From: Phallusia mammillata
Lineage: Eukaryota > Chordata > Ascidiacea > Phlebobranchia > Ascidiidae
DNA length: 64,000 bases
NCBI GenBank assembly: GCA_003260075.1
Contig: QLIY01000614.1
Span: forward strand, 8,280-72,279
Direction: 5' to 3'
The notes below the pieces were generated by a model that saw only the letters and a list, made by a program, of their open reading frames with translations, was not told the DNA's origin and ran no database searches. Shown piece after piece: positions 32,201-43,199 of the stretch (its first letter is position 1; every line of letters starts with the position of its first letter). A program made the position numbers and the translations under genes.

Positions 32201-32808
32201 ACGTAAGTGTCACATTTAACATTCGTGCCAACTGCGTCGTTTGTGCATTTTTTCGGTTAAATATTTCTTGTAAATGCCTAAAACATCAACGTAAGGCACA
32301 CTACCGTTTTTGACGAACAATATGTCGTGGTGTAATCCACAGTAAGTCCACATTGGAACATAATTTGTTGCTTGCAAAGACTACATTTTCAAAAACAGTT
32401 TAGTATCAAATAGTACTCTTTTCGTTGTACTGACATGAAAGATAATACTTTTGGCTTCGAACGTAGGGTATTTTAGCTTCGAACATAGGGTAAATGGGTA
32501 TATTCACTAAACCAAAGGTTGGGAATCAACGGTCTGTGTGAAACTTCTTTAAAAAAACCTTTAAAAAGCACGGCGCATCAACCACTACGTATGCTTTGCT
32601 TACACACAGTTACTTCGCCCACCTGAACAACCAACTCTTCCAAACCCTTCTGGAAGCTTCCATGTCACATGACCGCACGCTAACCGAAGATCACGTGAGG
32701 GCAATGGGCCTTGATCCAGTCGGCGATCGGCATTTCATCATGGATTTGCTTGAACTCTATGCAATCGATGTCATGCTTATGGCGGAAAACCCTTGCTGCC
32801 CTGTATGA
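26254..32808 (+). CDS. DENND11: DENN domain-containing protein 11 (LCHN)
   Basis: DENND11 (KIAA1147) belongs to the DENN-domain family. Related members act as Rab GEFs in membrane traffic, but the substrate of this one is not established. Nine exons give 439 aa (human about 455): 26254-26488, 27360-27459, 27733-27891, 28167-28308, 30045-30183, 30255-30380, 31489-31639, 32134-32202 and 32610-32808. All phases agree. Diagnostic stretches are [83 protein letters not shown] and the terminus [13 protein letters not shown]. The acidic start with a dileucine-rich PLLL at residues 8-11 is typical. Parts of exons 1-4 and introns are duplicated beside C runs (26926, 28418, 29045). No alternative start was seen. 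Confidence 0.94.
26482..27359. repeat. Duplicated DENND11 intron 1 segment
   Basis: 26482-26914 and 26926-27350 are near-identical copies separated by an 11-C run (26915-26925). The copy starts within the last codons of exon 1 (TCGATGTG). Differences are scattered substitutions and small indels, as for two alleles. Confidence 0.75.
27607..27711 (+). other. Possible 105-nt DENND11 cassette exon
   Basis: Between exons 2 and 3 lies an interval with an acceptor TTTTCATTGTAG and a perfect donor GTAAGT. It is open in the frame set by exon 2, has 105 nt (35 codons) and would keep the frame into exon 3. It would insert a polar, Ser/Arg-rich segment ([16 protein letters not shown]-like) after SDF. 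Human DENND11 has no such insert. Confidence 0.45.
27855..29134. repeat. Duplicated DENND11 exon 3/4 segments
   Basis: The 3' part of exon 3 with its intron (about 27855-28130) recurs at 28418-28716 after an 11-C run. Exon 4 from AAAGATCGCCAGG onward with its intron (28216-28400) recurs at 29045-29235 after a 10-C run. A third pair (28729-29034 and 29447-29720) is split by a 12-C run at 28717-28728. The copy of exon 4 lacks its 5' end, so the first copy is the one used in the gene model. Confidence 0.75.
30756..30910. repeat. Foldback element with ribozyme-like core
   Basis: TAATGGTAAAAATAACGGCC at the left pairs with GGCCGTTATTTTTACCATTA at the right, so the whole unit can fold back. Inside, on the minus strand (30812-30840), is CTGATGA, a hairpin GGCA/TGCC and GAAAC. 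It lies in intron 6 of DENND11. It is probably a mobile-element remnant related to 21024-21330. Confidence 0.5.
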
Positions 32809-34281
32809 CGTAGCTGTTCTTACAATGTATGCACCAGAAGAGGGCGCTCAAGAGTCAAGCGAGATATGAGATGGAATGTTGTCTTGCTGATTCGGTTATA
32901 TCGGGTAAAAAATGAATAAGCATATTTTGTTTCCATTTATGCTTATAAGAGCCCTAGTGCAATTTATAGTACAGAGCAAATGTTTTATCTGCGTGTCTGA
33001 TATCAACTGAATTAAAATTAGACCTTGTTCATTAATGAAGCATGGGCAATATACAGACTTCATTCTGTTAACTGTAACCATTTTGGTGCTTGTTTGGCCA
33101 ACTTTTCGAAAAATCAGACCAAATTTCGGTGCAGCTCATATTAAGTGCCCCCTTTGTTTTCGAAAGGCATGTTACGAAACATCATCCACCAACTTGAATT
33201 ATATTATTGTACGTCGCCTTTAACACAGTCACTAGATATTAGGTAACGCAGTCGTTTTGACTACATTAGAACAATATGGGATCCAGCTATTGTTTGCGCT
33301 GATTTTTGTTTTGTTGCCCAGACATCATTATATATTATGGTCTTTTGTAGACCAATTTGTAGTAAACCATGGGTAAATAAAGCAAATATTTTATTGAGTA
33401 CAACTACCAAAATTATAGTTTAAAAGGGATTTGTTTGAAAAACATTGTCTGTAGCAAATCGTGCACATTTTTTTAATTATTGCGCTTTTATGCATCCTAA
33501 AAAAGTAACCAAAGTCCTATTTTGCACTGCATTTAGCGTGGTTTTGAATTTTCGTTTGCTCGTACACTATACGAGCTATGTACAATCATTCCATATCGCC
33601 TTTCGTCACAGCACTTTCACGATAATATTTATTGTGCAGTATATTTAAATGTATATTTATGGAAAAAATGTTATGTAGTTGTCAAATTTCCGAACAAACA
33701 GTTACACCGTAGTTTATTGTTATTTTGGACACATTTCATTTTACAACATCATTTCTTATAAAAAGGCTTTTTTAGATGTACGCATTCCAAATTAGAGAAT
33801 ACGCCTAATTGTTACGTGATAATAGTAATTGTGCATGTTTACGTTTAAAACCACCAAACCCTGTGCAATGTTTTTCTAGCCCTTGCTATTTACCCGTTAT
33901 TTTTAATCAATATAAACCGTGTATATAACGTGTAATCATTTAGTTTGTCAAACTTAAAAGCATTCCTATTCATGTACGCATTGCATCGCGTTTCCATTGA
34001 TTTCTTCAAATCTTGTTATGTTTTGGTGCTTTCAACATCTTCCGATTTTTCGCACTTGACACTTATGATTGCTTCGCGTATAAAATACTTAAGATTTGTG
34101 AATTTCGAAGTGACCTTTAAACTTAAGTATACGACGAGTGTTTTCAGATCATAAAAATGGTTGTTTTGGTCGAAAGATTGGTCCCGAGAATGATTATTCT
34201 TAAAGAATTCTGCCACAACCTTAAATATCTAGTAATACGACACAGATCTCTATTCTGCCGCATACATTAAATAGTAAACCG

Positions 34282-34282
<1 letters not shown>

Positions 34283-34331
<49 letters not shown>
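34283..34331. repeat. 49-nt poly-C run
   Basis: An uninterrupted run of C. No duplicated flanks were noticed here, unlike at most of the shorter runs. Confidence 0.85.
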
Positions 34332-35686
34332 ATTTTGCTGTTTTGTTATCCATACTTTAACCCTTAAGCTAAACGCTATAATGGACTGCAAACGTAAAAC
34401 ATCCAGGATCTGAAGTAATTTATTCGATGTGGGCAAAAGTAAGGTATTGTGTATGTAAGCTCTAAAATACGTTATGCGACCCGTAGTCGAGGAATCGAGA
34501 CAAATAGAAGTGTCAATCTTTGCAGGGTCCATTTGTTCAGCAAAAGTTTAAAACTTAAACCTAGCAATTGACACCTTCGTTGTCGTGCAAACCACCTGCT
34601 TTAGATGTTTCGTTAAACAAAGTTCTTGGGACTAACTTACAAAACGTTGAATGATGTTGTTGACAGTTTGTGTATTCCAGAAAAGAGTGTGAAATTGGTC
34701 GTTTAAACTGATATAGGTTTGTGACAGTAAACAAGTTAATTGGTGGTTCATATACAAGAAAGCAACAATTATGTGTTTTACAACTGTCATTATGAACGTT
34801 CAATGCATAGTTGTAAGCGGGCCCACACCCGAAAGAGCAAGCCCGAAGCCAGGCCCAAAACCGAAACGTTTTTGATCAGTGCGAAAGTTTGATTGACAGA
34901 CATACACATGAAAGCCTACGAAAACTACAAAAATAAAAAAGAAGAAACATCATAAATTAAATCTTTTCGAGGTTTTTTAGGCATTATGTCAATTGCCATA
35001 CCTAGTATTCTACGTATTTTTTTAGTAACAGTTACCGATTTAGGCCACGTAAGCCCGAACCTGATCCGAAATGTCGGGTCCGACTTACAACTGTGGTTCA
35101 ATAACATTTTAGCAAGCATGGCCTTTTGCGACCTTTACACGCTGCGGTTATTTCATGTGTGCAACCGCATTTTGGGGGCATCACGTCGTTATTGAATTTA
35201 TTAGTTCCGCCCGATGCACTGATATTAAATTAACTCAAAAAATCGCTTCCTCTCTTTTGTCGTCTCACGCAAAGTTAAATTTGCTTACTTGGCACGATAA
35301 AACAAAAAACGAAGGAAAGTTCATGACCCCTGCCGCGCCTGTTTGCTCGGGTGAATTGTGTCGTTGGCCAGGGCCACGCAACCGCATGGTCAAGTGATTG
35401 CAATTCTATTGTGCCATGGTTGCGACAAAAGAACCACTTGAGGAGGTCAAACCACAAGCCAAAGTTTGTTGTGTTGCGATCACACCACATAAAAATGACC
35501 GTTGTGTCTGTTGTTGCAAAATGTAAAAAAATCAAGTACTTTATTTACCAAAGAAAGTATGTGTAAAAGTTCATGTTACTATTTAAAAGTTCTCAAATCA
35601 ATATCTCTAAAAAATAATTATTAATCATAAAAAACGGAAAAAATGTTTCGGTCATGAAGTTTTGCTATGTAATAATGAGTTTATAC

Positions 35687-35901
35687 CAGTGGTTCTCAAC
35701 TTTTTTATTGTCGGGGCCAACTGGTATTTTGTAAGTGTGTAGGGAGCCGCAAAAAAACGAAACCTTCAGAAAATCACTAAAGAAGATGACTTTGAAAGCT
35801 AAAATAGCAATGTTTGGTAGTTTTCTGAGGTCTGGTGCGAGCCGCGAAATAAGTAGTTGGGAGCCGCATGCGGCTCCGAAAACCGAGTTTGAGAACCACT
35901 G
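35687..35901. mobile_element. hAT-type MITE with 8-bp target duplication
   Basis: A 215-bp element starts CAGTGGTTCTCAA and ends TTGAGAACCACTG, a perfect 13-bp terminal inverted repeat. The flanks GTTTATAC (35679-35686) and GTTTATAT (35902-35909) match at 7 of 8 positions. It is non-coding, with an internal GGAGCCGCATGCGGCTCC palindrome. Termini and 8-bp duplication are characteristic of hAT. Confidence 0.8.
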
Positions 35902-38900
35902 GTTTATATTATGACCAATAATAGGCTACGTCAAACACATAATGGTGTAAACAAATCGCTTTAGTTAAAATACTAATACGGTCAGACGACAGCAGGTCGA
36001 CAATATGCTTGTTGGCCTCACGGCATTTCACTAAAACCGTTGTAGGTACCTCAAATTGAGCTATCAGCAGCATATAAGTTTAGGATTCGATTTATAATGC
36101 AATACCCGTAGGCGGTTGCAGAACAGAGAGTGTGTCAAGTTTATTTAAACTCAAGGGAAAGAGCTTTACACGTTTTTCTTTACTTGTGATTCTTCGTTGT
36201 ACATCCATGTTGCTATAGCCTAAGATAGTCAATTATTTTGTGTTCAGCCTTTAGAGTTGAACATGATTTAGGATTTTTTGCATGGGTAAAAACAAAATTG
36301 ACATCGACGCAGTCCAGTAGTTCACCTTTGCAGATCAAAGACAGCTCCAATTACTAGAGGTGAATTGCAGAAAATTGGCTGAATGCGGTTACCCTAGTTT
36401 GGGTAAGGAGGTTCCTCGGCTTGTCGTTTTGTTGTACCAAAGAGTGATTTGTTTTTTAGTTGAGAGAATCTCGAGCAAAAGTTAGTTTTGTTGTTCGTTT
36501 TCATAAAAGCACTTAAACAGATCGTAAAAACCATAGTTTCAGTTTTTATAATTGTTTGTAACTGTGCAGTCATTTTTTATTATTTCACTTTGGCAGATTT
36601 GGAACAGCCGCCTAGCTTATTTGGCCACGGTTAAAAAATAGAACTCACTGGGTAGAAAAAAATTGGATCCAGCGTGATTATAGAAGTAAGTGGGAAAATT
36701 GTCGTATATTATTCTGCTGTGTTAATGCATCGTTTATTATTTATCGTGTTATGTCGTTGGATATGTGGGTTTTAATTTATTGTTCAGATGTGCATTAGAC
36801 CGGTTTGTTTGCACACAAAAAAACGAATTTTTGTCTGAAATGCGGTTACAGCGGGTCTCTACGAAGAAATAAAGTCAGTTTGTCAGGTTCTACAAAATTA
36901 ACAGTTTTTTGTCTTGAAAATTCGTTATGACAGGAAAAAACAAAACAAGTTAGGTTATTCCTGCTGTGGGTTATTCAAACGAAGTATATAATTCAAAGTA
37001 AATGGACACAATATAAAATCGGGATGGCAAAGGTTGTTACAAAAATGAAACTTAGGCTATACTCAGTTGGTGATAACAGCATTTACTTCAGGCTGGGAGC
37101 GATGTATGCGGTTTGCGGTGTTTGCTTTGCCCCCCCCCCCAAAGGTTGTTACAAAAATGAAACTTAGGCTATACTCAGTTGGTGATATCAGCATTTACTT
37201 TAGGCTGGGAGCGATGTATGCGGTTTGCGGTGTTTGCTTTAGAGATCTGTTAGATCCCAGGAGATTGCGTGGTGGAAAAGCAATCCTTACGTTAAACAAT
37301 GGGGCAATAATTTCCATTGTGCGATGTAACTTTTTGTTCTTCGTTCTTTACAGTTCGTTTTTTGTGATAAAACGAGTTTTAGTAATTGATCAAACATCAG
37401 TAACAGCTAGGCTTTCACTGCTGACGATAACTGTTTACTTTCAGTGAACTTTAAAACAGTAAAACCAAGGACGATAAAATCTTTGGTTAAAACAGAATCA
37501 GGCTGTTTTACATGAAGGAATGTATATATGTATATTTCGCCTAAATGGCATCATAAGCTCCTTTTTGCCATAAATTTCGCTCGGAGATACTTTACACAGC
37601 CAATATTACTTTGCATAGGAGTACTTCTAAAAACTATACTTGCTGTGGTTAATTTCAAATGTCACAACACTTAATGAAACTCGCAAGACAAACGATTTTT
37701 AATCATTGTAAATTTTGACCGACTACAGATCGAGACTATAATCGCCATGTTCCAACGCATGAATCGTTCAAAAAGCCTTGCAATAAAATATGATTTTAAT
37801 ATTTTGTGAGTTTAAAATTGCGTTTTAGTTGCGTAAAGTGTAACATCGATGTGCTGACAATTTTATAATTTGCTAATGCTGTTTTCCTTGGTTAATTCAT
37901 GATTTGAAAAAGTAGTTTCGCAAGTTTACAAAATTTTCTCAGGGCAATGGATTGTACGTATTCGATGAAGCAAAAGTGCAAATGTACCCCCCCCCCTTCC
38001 TTGGTTAATTCATGATTTGAAAAAGTAGTTTCGCAAGTTTACAATATTTTCTCAGGGCAATGGATTGTACGTATTCGATAAAGCAAAAGTGCAAATGTTG
38101 GGAAACAATTCGACGGGGATTATAATTTTGCAGTCTCAGTTTTTTTGCAAATAATAACATTTTTTTTACTAAACACATCCTCTTCGTTAAAATAAATAAA
38201 TATATAATGGCTGATGAGCGAGCAGATGACAAAAACGTCTAATCTTCTGCGAAAATTTAACGAAATGAATTCAACAAACCAGTTTTAATTGACAAAGTCA
38301 AATAAAAATCGATATCCGAGACAGGCAGGAAACTAAGTAGCACAAGAACGGAAAACCAAACATTCTTGATCTTATGTTAGTACATATGTAGTACACCTTC
38401 AACAATTACGGAAGTATATTATGTTACATGTCATGTTTGTATACCCGTTGACCAGTGCGGTTCAAAAAGGCTGCAGAAGTGTGTAACTGTAAAAACGCGT
38501 TGTAGCAATGAAAAGCATTTTGTAAAATCTAAAGCGTAAAGGCTACCGCGGTCATTATCAAAGAAAACATGAACCGCACTTTTTGATCAATAAACAAAAA
38601 CCTCTAAAAGCAGGAATAATTTGACAGGACTTGTTGCAATTTTGTGAGTAAGTGGCCGTTGTGTTTTGATTACATGTGTCAGAAGGGTTGTCTGGTCCTG
38701 AAGTACTATGAAGGGAAACGGAAGAATAACAAACCTTTGCCGGTGTAGCTTTGATGATACATTGATGAAAGGGAATGATCCACTTTGTTTGTTGTTCTGC
38801 ACTTGGTACTGAGAAAATGGCCAAGACGAGTTACCATAGGGTTGAACGTGCCGCAAAAAGGCGCAACCGATTACACTGCTGCATTTTATTCATTGACGTT

Positions 38901-39345
38901 GTGGAGTTGAGTACACAGATGCAAAAAATGTGAAATTGCGAGGTTTTGGACGGGTTTTTTATTTGTCAGTTTAGTTAACCTGGAATTGTTTTCAATAAGA
39001 ACAAAAAAATTATTTTCAAAATCTCATAGCGAAGACAAGTTGCTTGAAACACACCTTGTGCGCATACACCAATTAACAACACTGAGCAGACTTAAATCGG
39101 CGCCTGTAAAGAGTTTCATGGCAGGGCTTTGCCAATGCGTTGCCGCTTACCGTGGAACGTTTTGTAAATGCAGTTAGGCGACACGCAGGCTCATTACACA
39201 AAACGGTGTTTCAGTTTATATTTTAGTATGAAAGCCTCTTTTATAAAAAAAAATGGGAAGTGAACAGTGAAGTAAAAAGATTTCAAAGTTTCGATTTATG
39301 CAAATATACTTTGTTTAACATACTTGTTTAGAAAACTTTGAAACA

Positions 39346-41970
39346 ATGGCCCTTACTGCTACCGACGTTACATTGCTGCGCGAATCATGGGCTGATCTGG
39401 CAAAACTTGGTATCCAAGAAGTAGGAATGCTGATACTTTGCAGGTAAATTAACCTTCTTCGCGTATGGGTGAGAAATATTGAACCATGTATTATGTGTTT
39501 TAAAGTTGCAAATGAACGTGTCATTTGTGCAATAGGCCCCGAAACCACCTCCGCGCCAAATGACAGTAATAACACATAATTAGATTGGCAAACATTACGA
39601 TTTTTAAAATACCAAAACAGTTTTCGGTGTTTTAATTATATAGATGACTGTTTAACTGCTGCAACTTTACCTGCTGCAACAAAACGAAGGGTGATAGCAA
39701 AAACGAACGTCAATGTTGTTTTGATTATTATCGTTGAAAATTAAAATCAGGAAGTTAAAGTTAAAATGCGAATTAGGCAACTACCAACTCTAGTTAAAGA
39801 GCGAATTGCTAATTCAATTCAAAAACGTGCAATTCACAAAAGCGCAAATCAGAACATACATTAATATAGCTTTCTCATGTTAATTGTAACGGTCGAGCGA
39901 ATTAGTAATTCAAAAATAATTTCGAAAAAGCTTATTACTCGGCTCTTTAAAATCGCATTCCCTGTCTATAGATTTTAATCGCTCGCTCCGAAAACAAACT
40001 GATATAGGCCTACAAACAACAATAAACACTTTGTACCTTAAACGTTTTAACATATATTACCATTTGATTCGATCTCAGTGTAGGTTTTGCCTTACACCCT
40101 TGACACATTTGATTTAATTTTCTTTCAAATTGGCTTGTTAAACGGATTTGTGCAGCTGCATGAGCAGGCCTGGTAGTATTTGAACAGGTGATACCCTACA
40201 GGCCTACAGGTAGTCAATTAGTTTAGTTCGTTTTTTACAGGTTACTTGAGACTGCACCAGAAGTAAGAAAACTCTTTTACAAAGTTCTGTCACCTGATAT
40301 GGACGCGACAATGGAAAACCTTCGCAAAGAACCCGCAGCCAGACAGCATGCAACAAGGTTTAGCAGTTTTTCCCATTTTCATCTTTGCATAGTAACTTAC
40401 CTATTTTGGGTTGCTTGCTTTTCTACTCAAGTTGTTATGGATTAGAAACAAGACCTATCAGTCTTAACAAAAAAAAACATGTGAGTCCCATTTACCCAAC
40501 TACAACGCAGTATTTATATTTTCAAGTGACGGGATTTAGAACTTATAACAACAGACGCCACAGAAGTAGTTCTCTTATCTACACAGACTGCGTTTGTTAA
40601 AGTGACTTTCTCACAACGCACGGAATCTCAGAACATGCTTATTGCAGTGCTATACATGTACCCACCCATATTAGGTTGTGGATTGTTAGTTGGTCGATAT
40701 CACTTTTTTTTAAAAGTGTGTTTAAATTACAACGATTAAAGCATTTTACCACCATGTTTCATTAAAACACACTTTTTACATGATTTGTGCAGGTTGTACA
40801 TCCTTTATAAAAACTTACTAACAGTTTTTGAACACAATCGTATGGACATAATCAGCACGCTTTTTATCACACAGAATCGGCTCCTCTCTTTCGAAACTTG
40901 TCAAAAATCTTGAATCGCCGGACGAATTTCAACAAACCATCACATATCTGGGTGTATCACATAAAAAAATTGGAGTTGACCCCAAGTACTTTGAGGTTGG
41001 GAATTTACGTGTGCAAGTACAATCTGCGTTTTGAAAGGAACGTTTACAGTCTTTAAAACATAAAAAAAAACTTGTCCAGAATTTGAAAGAATGCGGATTG
41101 CAAAATATCTCTTTTGTAACTACTTTGCTAAAATTAAGCACTATTGTAGCGTTGGTTACACAATTTATTGACTTAACAAATGTAGGTATCAAGTCGGACA
41201 TTTGCCTGTGAAAGAAATATTTGTCAGAATGATTATTTTTTACTTTCCAACTTATATTGGCTAGGTTTCTTATGGTCTTAAGACCTAATTTGTAAAACAT
41301 TGTACTGTTACCTACCTGTCAACCTATGTTTGAATAAGTGGCAACAACAGCTTTTTAAATGTAGCATTGTGTTATCTGTAAAATTTTTAGTGGTCAATTA
41401 TTTAGATTAAAATTGGGTTAACCGAAACTGCCGAAAAGAATGTTCGAAAAACATTTTTTTGACGGACCTTCAGCCGTTTTGTCGCATCATTACACCTCAA
41501 TTGCGCCACCAAGCGAATTGCAGATTTTAGCCTGAAAATTGCTTCAATCCAATTTCACAACTAGTTTTTTTTTTCTCTTATCAGTATTTTTAGATATAAT
41601 GTTCAAATGCTTGCAGATAAAATACATTTTAAATAACAATAATGAGACATTGATGTAAATCACAATACGACTGGCCCCCAAAGGATTAGTTTCGTCATTG
41701 AAACCGGCCCACTAAATTTTGCGAAGTTCAAAAAACATATAATCTTTGTTGATTCTGTGTTTGGCCTGGCCTAATCTAGTATTCTGAGCTAAATTATGCA
41801 TGACAACAAACGAAAACAAGCAAAAGTATCTTTTTCTACAGGTCATGGGATCAGTGCTTGTTTACGTCATCAGCACAGCACTTAAACTCGATGTTAAATC
41901 AGACATAATGACGTCATGGATAAAAGCATATGGTGCTATCAAGGCCGGCATTTTGGCCGCTATGGAGTAA
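39346..41970 (+). CDS. Globin, first of tandem pair
   Basis: A 154-aa single-domain globin from four exons: 39346-39443, 40241-40357, 40875-40995 and 41842-41970. Expected haem residues are present: Phe45 at CD1 (KLFYK), distal His69 at E7 (RQHATR) and proximal His101 at F8 (GVSHKKIGV), 32 residues apart as in cytoglobin. The helix A region reads LLRESWADL. Introns lie at B12.2 (phase 2) and G7.0 (phase 0), as in vertebrate globins, plus a third in helix E three residues after the distal His (phase 2). No signal peptide, so intracellular. A second globin with identical intron positions follows 1.2 kb downstream, so the pair arose by tandem duplication. O2 transport, storage or another role cannot be told. 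Confidence 0.93.
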
Positions 41971-43199
41971 AAACTGATTTAATGCCTTTTGGACTTACCA
42001 ATGTTGCCTTGGAATGTGCGTTATACCTACCGTCTGTATTTTTATATTGCAACTTATACCCCTTGCGAATAATACACTACCTTTATGCTTTGTTTCGTAC
42101 GTTTACATTTGCCAACTTTTTAAAAAAAATGTTTTCCGCCGCATATTTCGGCTTTAAGCAAAGATCAAAGACGACTATATTAACATATACTTTTCCAGAT
42201 ATGACTTACTCATTGTATTCCCTATAATAAATCGTTTTGCAGCAAAAAAATGCATAGAAAAAAACAAGTATCATCGTATATCACAACATTTAGTATAAAA
42301 AGTAAAACGAATACGCCGATACGGAAAAATAAAAAAGATGGAGGACAAAGATCACCTCCCATAGAAAGACCTTTCTGTAAAAAGGAATGAAGGACAAAGT
42401 TGCTGAACACCAAGACAGAATTAAAGCAGAAAACGCCAGTTACCAACAGTATCTAATCATGCGGGCAAAAGTTCTCATTACAGAGCAAAAACGTTCCAAA
42501 AAGCATAGAACAATATTTCGCTGGTAGACAAAAAATAAGGAGACCAGTTTACTTCCTAGTGCCAGATTAATCATTTTTTTATCTTTTTATCCGTTTTGTA
42601 GCTAGATATCTGATTTCTATATACCATCCAAAATTAACATTCCTCATACACATATCAATCCTTGTTTGGTCCTTGCTGCATTCAAGCGATTGCGTTTCAA
42701 TACATTACCTCACTCTCTTGAAAACTTTGGCTTGAAACCGCTAATCTTCAGTTCATCGCCAAAAACAACAACGTATTGCCCGAGAAAAAAATCCATTATT
42801 TTTGGCTTTCACGCAAAACACGCTTGGCTGTTGTTGCGTGAATTACAGTTCGAGGCGTTTTCCGACCTTTCGTTTAGCACGAAAACTGAGTTCTGCATAT
42901 CACAGCGTAGTAACAGGGTTGAACAAATCACGTTCAAGAAACACGATTTTTAGACAGTCAGCACCAAAGCTTGCCTTCGGGCAAACTTGCAGCCATTTTC
43001 AAAACAATTTAAATAGCGTTTTTGTGGTATATAAGTTGACGATTTAGGCTAACTTGTCGTAACCGACGTGAGTTAAATTGGCTTATAGACTTGTTTCTCA
43101 AACCGGTTCAGGTTACGTTTAAGTTGTTTTCTTACAATAAGGAAATAACTTAACAGCTAGGCAAGAAAAGTGCAATCATATAGAGCGAGGTTTACAATA
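41971..43199. other. Spacer between globin genes
   Basis: No recognised coding sequence, RNA or repeat. It contains the 3' flank of the first globin and, presumably, the promoter of the second. Confidence 0.5.

Larger units (their letters stand above)
32809..39345. other. 6.5-kb region without recognised gene
   Basis: No ORF here carries a motif I recognise. Visible structures are a 49-C run (34283-34331), a hAT-type MITE (35687-35901) and two short allelic-looking duplications across C runs (37024-37129 with 37141-37245, and 37885-37986 with 37997-38098). About 34810-35070 has CCCGAA-rich patches like the window start. Regulatory sequence for the globin genes may lie at the right end, but none could be identified. 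Confidence 0.5.

Noticed and set aside
34221-34532. Open frame with a polyglycine tract
   Set aside because: The glycine run is simply the 49-C run read on the minus strand. The flanks have no recognisable protein.
37067-37447. A 126-codon open frame
   Set aside because: It crosses an 11-C run and reads the same segment twice, so it is a by-product of the duplication. No domain was seen.
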